A stretch of 27,661 nt of DNA from Rubrimonas sp036770645 (GTDB taxonomy: Bacteria; Pseudomonadota; Alphaproteobacteria; Rhodobacterales; Rhodobacteraceae), in the NCBI GenBank assembly GCA_036770645.1, contig DAIPIU010000036.1, forward strand, positions 1-27,661, written 5' to 3'. A program made the translations under genes and the position numbers. The first letter of the stretch is position 1. Each line of letters opens with the position of its first letter. The notes below the pieces were generated by a model, which worked only from the letters and a program-made list of their open reading frames with translations, was not told the origin of the DNA and made no database searches. This document shows, piece after piece, positions 22,844-27,661 of this stretch.

Positions 22844-24019
22844 ATGGCGCGCGACAGCTACCTGTTCACCTCCGAATCGGTTTCCGAAGGCCATCCCGAC
22901 AAAGTGTGCGACCAGATTTCCGATGCGGTGGTCGACCTGATCCTCGCGCGTGAGCCCGAGGCGCGCGTCGCCTGCGAGACCGCCGCCACCACGAACACCG
23001 TGGTGATGATGGGCGAGATCAAGGTCTCGGACGAGAACGCCGTGGACCCCGAGGAACTCGCGCATGCGGCGCGCGAGACCATCCGCGAGATTGGCTACCA
23101 GCAGAAGGGCTTCCACCACCGCACCGCCCGCATCGAGGTGCTGGTGCACGAGCAGTCCGCCGACATCGCGATGGGCGTGGACGCCTCGGACAGCAAGGAC
23201 GAAGGCGCGGGCGACCAGGGCATCATGTTCGGCTTCGCCACCGACGAGACGCCGGAGCTGATGCCGGCGCCGATCCTCTACAGCCACAGGATCCTCAAGA
23301 CCCTCGCCGACGCCCGCCATTCCGGCGAGGCCCGCCAGCTCGGGCCCGACGCCAAGAGCCAGGTCACCGTCGAATACCGCGACGGCCGCCCGGTGCGCGC
23401 CCACACCATCGTGCTGTCGACCCAGCACCTCGACGAGGGCATGACCCCCGCCGACGTGCACGACCTCGTCGCGCCCTACATCCGCGGCGCGCTGCCCGAG
23501 GGCTGGATCGACGCGGACACCGTCTGGCACGTCAACCCGACCGGGCGCTTCGTGATCGGCGGGCCGGACGGCGACGCCGGGCTGACGGGCCGCAAGATCA
23601 TCGTCGACACCTATGGCGGTGCCGCCCCGCATGGCGGCGGCGCCTTCTCCGGCAAGGATCCGACCAAGGTGGACCGCTCGGCCGCCTACGCCGCGCGCTA
23701 CCTCGCCAAGAACGTCGTCGCGGCGGGGCTGGCGCGGCGCTGCACCATCCAGCTCGCCTACGCCATCGGCGTGGCCGAGCCGCTGGCGATCTACGTGGAC
23801 ACCCACGGCACGGGCGAGACGCCCGACGCCGCCATCGAGCGGGCCATCCGCGCCTCGATGTCGCTGACGCCGCGGGGCATCCGCACCCATCTCGGCCTTA
23901 ACCGCCCGATCTACAAGCGCACCGCCGCCTACGGGCATTTCGGCCGGATGCCGGAGGCTGACGGCGGCTTCTCGTGGGAGCGGACCGACCTCGCCGCGGC
24001 GCTGAAGGCGGCGATCTGA
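22844..24019 (+). CDS. metK: methionine adenosyltransferase (SAM synthetase)
   Basis: MetK makes S-adenosylmethionine from methionine and ATP and so supplies the methylases in this window (RsmI, MiaB, TrmB). The 391-residue protein is full length. Signatures: FTSESVSEGHPDKVCDQISD read from residue 8, the hexapeptide region GAGDQGIMFG (near residue 122) and the nonapeptide GGGAFSGKD followed by PTKVDRSAAY (near 265-283). The ATG at 22844 has GGGAG nine bases upstream, and that ribosome site lies in a potential leader helix. It follows the xre gene and precedes trmB, an order common in Rhodobacterales. Confidence 0.98.
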   Translation: MARDSYLFTSESVSEGHPDKVCDQISDAVVDLILAREPEARVACETAATTNTVVMMGEIKVSDENAVDPEELAHAARETIREIGYQQKGFHHRTARIEVLVHEQSADIAMGVDASDSKDEGAGDQGIMFGFATDETPELMPAPILYSHRILKTLADARHSGEARQLGPDAKSQVTVEYRDGRPVRAHTIVLSTQHLDEGMTPADVHDLVAPYIRGALPEGWIDADTVWHVNPTGRFVIGGPDGDAGLTGRKIIVDTYGGAAPHGGGAFSGKDPTKVDRSAAYAARYLAKNVVAAGLARRCTIQLAYAIGVAEPLAIYVDTHGTGETPDAAIERAIRASMSLTPRGIRTHLGLNRPIYKRTAAYGHFGRMPEADGGFSWERTDLAAALKAAI

Positions 24020-24021
24020 GC

Positions 24022-24046
24022 GGGCCGGACGGCGACCCGCCGGCCC
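24022..24046 (+). terminator. GC-rich hairpin after metK
   Basis: GGGCCGG (24022-24028) pairs perfectly with CCGGCCC (24040-24046), starting two bases after the metK stop. There is no T-run, so it is at best a stabilizing 3' hairpin or a weak terminator. The remainder of the gap to 24219 shows nothing recognisable; the trmB frame is open through it. Confidence 0.3.
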
Positions 24047-24219
24047 CCCGCGCGCGGGATGGGGCGCAATCCGCGGCCCGCGTCCCCGACGGCGGCCGGA
24101 ACGCGACCCGCCCGGCGCCGCCTGATCGCGGCGGCGCGCCCCGCACGCTCGACCCCGACCGCGATGTCGCGTCCGACGACCCGGCGGCCCGCGTGCATGA
24201 CCGCGACAGCGCCCCGCGC

Positions 24220-24963
24220 ATGACCCTGCCGGCGCCGCGCCCTTCCGGGATATCGCCGGCCCCGGAGGGCGGCGTCTGGCGCAATTTCTACGGCCGCCGC
24301 CGCGGCAAGACGCTGCGCGCGCGCCGGCGCGGCATGCTCGACGCGGCGCTGGCCGCGCGCGCCGTGCCCGGGGTCGCGCCGGCCGACAACCCCTCTCGCC
24401 GCCCGCTCGACCCCGCCCGGCTGTTTCCGGGGGCCGCGGACCTCTGGCTCGAAATCGGATTCGGCGGCGGCGAACACCTCATCGCCACCGCCGAGGCGAA
24501 TCCCGGCATCGCGCTCATCGGCTGCGAGCCCTTCGTGAACGGCGTCGCCATGTGCCTCGCGGCGCTCGAGGGGCGCGACCTGCCCGGCCTGCGGCTGCAT
24601 GCGGGCGATGCGCGCGACCTGCTCGACGTGCTGCCGCCCGCATCGCTGGGCCGGGCATACCTGCTCTACCCCGACCCGTGGCCCAAGCGCCGCCACATCG
24701 AGCGCCGCTTCTTCGGCCCCGCCAACCTCGATGCGCTGGCCCGCGTCCTGCGCCCCGGGGCCGAGCTGCGGCTGGCCACCGACGTGCCCGCCTATGTCGC
24801 CCATGCCCGTGCCGTGGCCGAGGCGCGCACCGATTTCGCCTGCCTGACCCCGCCGCATGCGCAGGCCCGCCCATGGGCGGGCTGGCCCGGCACCCGCTAC
24901 GAGGCGAAGGCCCTGCGCGAGGGCCGCAGCCCCGCCTACCTGCGCTTCGCCCGCCTGCCCTGA
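24220..24963 (+). CDS. trmB: tRNA (guanine46-N7)-methyltransferase
   Basis: TrmB methylates N7 of G46 in the variable loop of tRNA using SAM. The 247-residue product has the N-terminal WRNFYGRRRGKTL (residues 20-32), the SAM motif LEIGFGGGEHL (77-87), GCEPF (101-105), the catalytic YPDPWPKRRH (150-159) and the C-terminal TRYEAKA (225-231). The start is placed at the ATG at 24220, about 20 residues before the conserved region as in homologues. A GTG at 24193 is an in-frame alternative, and the frame is open back into metK, so a longer N-terminus cannot be excluded. It follows metK by 200 bases. Confidence 0.94.
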   Translation: MTLPAPRPSGISPAPEGGVWRNFYGRRRGKTLRARRRGMLDAALAARAVPGVAPADNPSRRPLDPARLFPGAADLWLEIGFGGGEHLIATAEANPGIALIGCEPFVNGVAMCLAALEGRDLPGLRLHAGDARDLLDVLPPASLGRAYLLYPDPWPKRRHIERRFFGPANLDALARVLRPGAELRLATDVPAYVAHARAVAEARTDFACLTPPHAQARPWAGWPGTRYEAKALREGRSPAYLRFARLP

Positions 24964-25045
24964 GGCCGGGTCCGCTCTGGGGACGGTCCCTCAACTTTTC
25001 TTCGATATGGCTCGACGCGGTTTTCCCCCGCAGCAGGAGCCCGCC

Positions 25046-25300
25046 ATGTTCATTCCCGCATCCTTCCGCAGCGCAGGTCCGGCCGCACGGCCGCCGCTCG
25101 TGGACCAGCCGGGCCTCGCGCCCACCAACAAGGTCATGGCCGGCGGGCTGGCCGGGGCGCTGGTGACCTGCGCGATCTTCGCGGTCCAGCTCGTCGCGCC
25201 CGGCTTCGCTCCCGGCGAGGCGACCGTCGCGCTCGTCACCGCGCTGCTGTCCTTCGCCCTGTCCTGGCTGGTGCGCGACCGGGCGACGACCGCGCGCTGA
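25046..25300 (+). CDS. small two-helix membrane protein, holin-like, function unknown
   Basis: An 84-residue protein with an excellent ribosome site (AGGAG, six bases before the ATG). It has a Pro/Ala-rich N-terminus, then PTNKVMAGGLAGALVTCAIF leading into a first hydrophobic helix (about residues 30-50), a short turn APGFAPGE, and a second helix (about 58-76) ending in a basic tail VRDRATTAR. The PTxKVxAGGLAGAL pattern and two-helix layout resemble small phage-holin-like proteins (r1t type), but no lysis genes are nearby, so a phage origin is doubtful. It stands alone between trmB and the next small ORF. Function unknown. Confidence 0.75.
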   Translation: MFIPASFRSAGPAARPPLVDQPGLAPTNKVMAGGLAGALVTCAIFAVQLVAPGFAPGEATVALVTALLSFALSWLVRDRATTAR

Positions 25301-25316
25301 TCCCGCATGCGACCCA

Positions 25317-25343
25317 TTGACCGGGGCGGCATCGCGCTATCTC
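25317..25343 (+). promoter_or_regulatory. promoter-like element before the small ORF
   Basis: TTGACC (25317-25322), a 15-base spacer and TATCTC (25338-25343). The -35 is a 5/6 match; the spacing is short. Transcription would start about 28 bases before the small ORF at 25378. Confidence 0.4.
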
Positions 25344-25377
25344 GCAAGGTGCATCCAGCAACATGAGGACGATGCGA

Positions 25378-25491
25378 ATGGTCGACATCGCCCGGCTTGC
25401 CCTGCTCGGGGCCGTGATCCTTCTGACCACGCGCCCCTGCGGCCGCCCCCGCTTCACGAAGGGCGTCGACAGCGCCGCCCCTCGCGCGTAA
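25378..25491 (+). CDS. possible 37-residue membrane peptide
   Basis: The ORF begins MVDIARLALLGAVILLTT and ends PRFTKGVDSAAPRA. A single hydrophobic segment covers about residues 4-18, followed by a basic part with Cys21. GAGGA lies eight bases before the ATG at 25378; in-frame ATGs at 25363 and 25372 are less well placed. A promoter-like element lies upstream and a 9-bp hairpin begins five bases after the stop, so promoter, ribosome site, ORF and hairpin line up as a compact unit. It contains only one aromatic codon, so it is unlikely to be an attenuator leader for aroA. It could also be a chance ORF in an aroA leader or a small RNA. Confidence 0.4.
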   Translation: MVDIARLALLGAVILLTTRPCGRPRFTKGVDSAAPRA

Positions 25492-25495
25492 GAGC

Positions 25496-25519
25496 CGCTC
25501 CGGCCCCAGAGCCGGAGCG
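25496..25519 (+). terminator. 9-bp GC hairpin after the small ORF
   Basis: CGCTCCGGC (25496-25504, with the first C pairing G25519) and GCCGGAGCG (25511-25519) form a perfect stem with a 6-base loop. No T-run follows. It lies between the small ORF and aroA. Confidence 0.45.
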
Positions 25520-25570
25520 CGCCACCGATGACCACCCCTTCCGACCGCCGCGGCCAGGGCAGGGCCCCGC

Positions 25571-26779
25571 ATGTCCGCCGCCGCTGATCCCGCGCCGCTC
25601 GCGGCGCATGCCTCCGGGCCGCTGCGCGGCGAGGCCGCCATCCCCGGCGACAAGTCGGTCTCGCACCGCGCGCTGATCCTCGGGGCGCTCGCCGTGGGCG
25701 AAACCCGGATCGAGGGCCTTCTCGAAGGCGAGGACGTGCTCGGCACCGCCCGGGCGATGCAGGCTTTCGGCGCGGAGGTCGAACGTCTCGGGCCGGGCTC
25801 CTGGCGCGTGCGCGGCGTCGGGACGGGCGGCTTCGCCGAGCCCGAGGACGTGATCGACTGCGGCAATGCCGGCACCGGCGTGCGGCTGATCATGGGCGCG
25901 ATGGCCACCACCCCGATCTGCGCGACCTTCACCGGCGACGCCTCGCTGCGCCGCCGCCCGATGGGGCGCGTGACCGAACCGCTGGCGCTGTTCGGCGCGC
26001 AGGCGGTGGGGCGCGCCGGGGGNNNNNNNNNNNNNNNNNNNNNNNNNNNNNNNNNNNNNNNNNNNNNNNNNNNNNNNNNNNNNNNNNNNNNNNNNNNNNN
26101 NNNNNNNNNNNNNNNNNNNNNNACCGGGCAGCCCGAACTGTCGCCCGTCGCGCTGTCGGTGCCGCGCGACCCGTCCTCGGCGGCGTTTCCGATCTGCGCC
26201 GCGCTGATCGTGCCGGGCTCGGAGGTCCGCGCCCCGGGCGTCAGCCTCAACCCCACCCGCGCCGGCCTCTACGACACGCTGCGCGAGATGGGCGCGGATC
26301 TCGACTTCGAGAACCCGCGCGAGGAGGGCGGCGAGCCCGTCGCCGACCTCGTCGCCCGCCATTCGGCCCTGCGCGGCATCGCCGTGCCGCCCGAGCGCGC
26401 GCCGTCGATGATCGACGAATACCCCGTCCTCGCCGCGCTCGCCGCCTTCGCGGAGGGGACCACGGTGATGCGCGGCGTCCACGAGCTGCGCGTGAAGGAA
26501 AGCGACCGCATCGACGCAATGGCGAGGGGCCTCGAGGCCTGCGGCGTCCGGGTCGAGGAGGATGCCGACACCCTCGTCGTGCACGGCCGCGGCCCCGACG
26601 GGGTGCCGGGCGGCGCGACCGTGGGCGCCCGGCTCGACCACCGCATCGCCATGGCCTTCCTGTGCCTCGGCCTCGCCTCACGCGCGCCGGTCGCCGTCGA
26701 CGACGCAGCGCCCATCGCCACCAGCTTCCCGGGCTTCACGGCCCTGATGCGCGCCCTCGGGGCGGATCTGCGGGGGTGA
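25571..26779 (+). CDS. aroA: 3-phosphoshikimate 1-carboxyvinyltransferase (EPSP synthase), interrupted by an assembly gap
   Basis: AroA makes EPSP from shikimate-3-phosphate and PEP in the aromatic amino-acid pathway. Visible signatures: PGDKSVSHRAL (residues 25-35), GNAGTGVRLIMG (98-109), MGRVTEPL before the gap, and after it VPRDPSSAAFP, APSMIDEYPVLA and ELRVKESDRIDAM. The gap of exactly 100 N (26023-26122) removes the middle. Frame is kept across it, but relatives in Rhodobacterales are about 445 residues, whereas this reads as 402 with the Ns, so the real gap is probably near 230 bases. There is no sign of a true frameshift. Ribosome site AGGGCAGGG; the stop overlaps the cmk GTG by four bases. 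Confidence 0.95.
   Translation: MSAAADPAPLAAHASGPLRGEAAIPGDKSVSHRALILGALAVGETRIEGLLEGEDVLGTARAMQAFGAEVERLGPGSWRVRGVGTGGFAEPEDVIDCGNAGTGVRLIMGAMATTPICATFTGDASLRRRPMGRVTEPLALFGAQAVGRAGXXXXXXXXXXXXXXXXXXXXXXXXXXXXXXXXXXTGQPELSPVALSVPRDPSSAAFPICAALIVPGSEVRAPGVSLNPTRAGLYDTLREMGADLDFENPREEGGEPVADLVARHSALRGIAVPPERAPSMIDEYPVLAALAAFAEGTTVMRGVHELRVKESDRIDAMARGLEACGVRVEEDADTLVVHGRGPDGVPGGATVGARLDHRIAMAFLCLGLASRAPVAVDDAAPIATSFPGFTALMRALGADLRG
26023..26122. other. 100-N assembly gap inside aroA
   Basis: Exactly 100 Ns, the usual placeholder for a gap of unknown size. It falls in the part of aroA that encodes the segment with the SAQVKSA motif in relatives. Confidence 0.99.
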
Positions 26780-27405
26780 GGTTCGTCGTCGCCATCGACG
26801 GTCCCGCGGCGGCCGGCAAGGGCACGATCGCCCGCGCGCTGGCGGAAGGCTTCGGCCTCGCCCATCTCGACACCGGCGCGCTCTACCGCGCCGTTGCGGC
26901 GCGGCTTCTTGCCGAAGGCGGCGACCCGGCCGACGCGCAGGCCGCCGCCGCCGCCGCGCGCGCCCTGTCCGATGCCGACCTCGCCCGCCCGCTGCGCACG
27001 GCGGCGGCGGGGGAGGGGGCGTCGCTCGTGGCCGCCCAGCCCGCGGTCCGCGCCGCGCTGCTCGATTTCCAGCGCGCCTTCGCCGCCCGCCCGGGCGGGG
27101 CGGTGCTCGACGGCCGCGACATCGGCACGGTGGTCTGCCCCGATGCGGACGTGAAGCTGTTCGTGACGGCCGCGCCGGCCGCCCGCGCCGCCCGTCGCGC
27201 GGCGGAACTGGACGCGGCGCCGGAGGCCGTCCTGGCCGACCTGCAGCGCCGCGACGCCCGCGACGCCGGCCGCGCGCAGGCCCCGATGGCGATGGCGGCC
27301 GACGCCGTCTTGCTCGACACCACCGATTTGGCTATAGCCGCCGCGGTTGCGTTGGCATCGGGCATCGTCCGTCCGGCGCTCGACGCGGCCCGGACCCGCG
27401 GCTGA
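26776..27405 (+). CDS. cmk: cytidylate kinase
   Basis: Cmk phosphorylates CMP and dCMP using ATP. The 209-residue protein has the P-loop GPAAAGKG at residues 9-16, DTGALYR at 32-38 and LDGRDIGTVVCPDADVKLFV at 111-130, all diagnostic. The GTG start overlaps the aroA stop (GTGA at 26776-26779), so translation is coupled. It is slightly shorter than E. coli Cmk (about 227). Codons 184-188 (GAT TTG GCT ATA GCC) are unusually AT-rich for this genome and overlap a promoter-like element for rpsA. aroA-cmk-rpsA is a conserved proteobacterial order. Confidence 0.96.
   Translation: MRFVVAIDGPAAAGKGTIARALAEGFGLAHLDTGALYRAVAARLLAEGGDPADAQAAAAAARALSDADLARPLRTAAAGEGASLVAAQPAVRAALLDFQRAFAARPGGAVLDGRDIGTVVCPDADVKLFVTAAPAARAARRAAELDAAPEAVLADLQRRDARDAGRAQAPMAMAADAVLLDTTDLAIAAAVALASGIVRPALDAARTRG
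27310..27338 (+). promoter_or_regulatory. likely rpsA promoter inside cmk
   Basis: TTGCTC (27310-27315), a 17-base spacer and TATAGC (27333-27338). The -10 region forms the perfect 10-base palindrome GGCTATAGCC (27330-27339) and is encoded by the rare codons TTG, GCT and ATA of cmk. Transcription would start about 140 bases before rpsA. Confidence 0.5.
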
Positions 27406-27486
27406 CCCCGCGCACCCCCGACGGACACACCCTGCAAGACCGCCGGACACAACCGGCCGGCCAGCATCGTTCAGGAGACGACACAC

Positions 27487-27661
27487 ATGGCGCAAGCCTC
27501 CCGGGCCGAATTCGAGGCCCTTCTCGACGAAAGCTTCACGCTCGACACGCCGGAAGAGGGCGCCGTCGTCAAGGGCCGCGTGATCGCCATCGAGAACGGC
27601 CAGGCGATCATCGACATCGGCTACAAGATGGAAGGCCGCGTCGACGTCAAGGAATTCGCCC
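27487..27661 (+). CDS. rpsA: 30S ribosomal protein S1, N-terminal part
   Basis: S1 brings mRNA to the 30S subunit. Only 58 codons are inside the window. The N-terminus MAQASRAEFEALLDESFTLD and the first S1 domain (GAVVKGRVIAIENGQAIIDI, then GYKMEGRVDVKEFA) match alphaproteobacterial S1 closely. The ATG at 27487 has a strong AGGAG ribosome site. The gene continues beyond the right edge. The 81 bases after cmk show no clear promoter of their own; one is seen inside cmk. Confidence 0.97.
   Translation, partial: MAQASRAEFEALLDESFTLDTPEEGAVVKGRVIAIENGQAIIDIGYKMEGRVDVKEFA

Noticed and set aside
24973..25000. Terminator after trmB (GGGA CGG TCCC followed by a T-rich stretch)
   Set aside because: The stem is only four base pairs and the T-rich stretch is broken and displaced.
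25363..25570. Aromatic amino-acid attenuator upstream of aroA
   Set aside because: The short ORF has one Phe and no Trp or Tyr codons, and the following hairpin has no T-run or alternative antiterminator.
25528..25587. A 19-codon ORF (MTTPSDRRGQ...) overlapping the aroA start
   Set aside because: No ribosome site of its own, very short, and its end overlaps aroA; nothing supports expression.
25571..26779. aroA as a pseudogene
   Set aside because: The interruption is an N placeholder. All visible motifs are intact and in frame.
1..27661. Mobile elements, prophage, CRISPR arrays, toxin-antitoxin or defence genes
   Set aside because: No transposase, integrase, Cas or other defence motif and no array-like repeats were seen. 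The single holin-like ORF has no phage partners.

Overview
This window is a very GC-rich (roughly three quarters G+C by eye) chromosomal segment of an alphaproteobacterium, most likely in the order Rhodobacterales. The reasons are the gene content and order: glnD-murJ-trpS-uspA-nfuA-tsaB-rimI, then mucR-miaB-phoH-ybeY-corC-lnt-xre-metK-trmB, then aroA-cmk-rpsA. A Ros/MucR regulator, a two-domain Nfu protein, abundant GTG starts and stop/start overlaps fit the same group. No insertion sequences, prophage, CRISPR array, tRNA or rRNA were seen. This is core genome, not an accessory island.

Layout. (1) 1-6005, minus strand: a likely operon read right to left, rsmI, yraN, a dual-BON lipoprotein (DolP-like), gshB, a bacterial eRF1-like protein (baeRF family), an HSL-type esterase, and comM, which runs off the left edge. 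(2) 6064-11686, plus strand, divergent from rsmI: an LpoA/LppC-type lipoprotein, glnD, murJ. (3) 11790-12449, minus: a rhomboid protease, convergent with murJ and divergent from trpS. (4) 12542-15863, plus: trpS, uspA, nfuA, tsaB, rimI. (5) 15864-16181: a 318-base leader with a TTGACA promoter-like element, then mucR. (6) 16693-22280, plus: miaB, phoH, ybeY, corC, lnt, the same gene order as the E. coli miaB-ybeZYX-lnt cluster. (7) 22281-24963: an AT-rich control region, an XRE regulator, metK with a structured leader, trmB. (8) 24964-25570: two small membrane-protein genes. (9) 25571-27661: aroA, interrupted by a 100-N assembly gap, cmk, and the start of rpsA.

Functional themes. The left half combines envelope functions (LpoA-like, DolP-like, MurJ, Lnt further right), translation and RNA modification (RsmI, MiaB, TrmB, TrpS, TsaB, RimI, YbeY, RpsA, baeRF), nitrogen signalling (GlnD), redox and Fe-S (GshB, NfuA) and shikimate/SAM/CMP metabolism (AroA, MetK, Cmk).

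I found no convincing multi-gene novel system. The points most worth following are local: an eRF1-like protein lacking a GGQ motif; a MucR finger that has lost two of its four usual zinc ligands; an 8-bp inverted repeat covering the xre ribosome-binding region; a metK leader that can hide its own Shine-Dalgarno; a perfect DnaA box written in rare codons inside yraN; a likely rpsA promoter written in rare codons inside cmk; and two small membrane ORFs, one with its own promoter-like element, ribosome site and hairpin.
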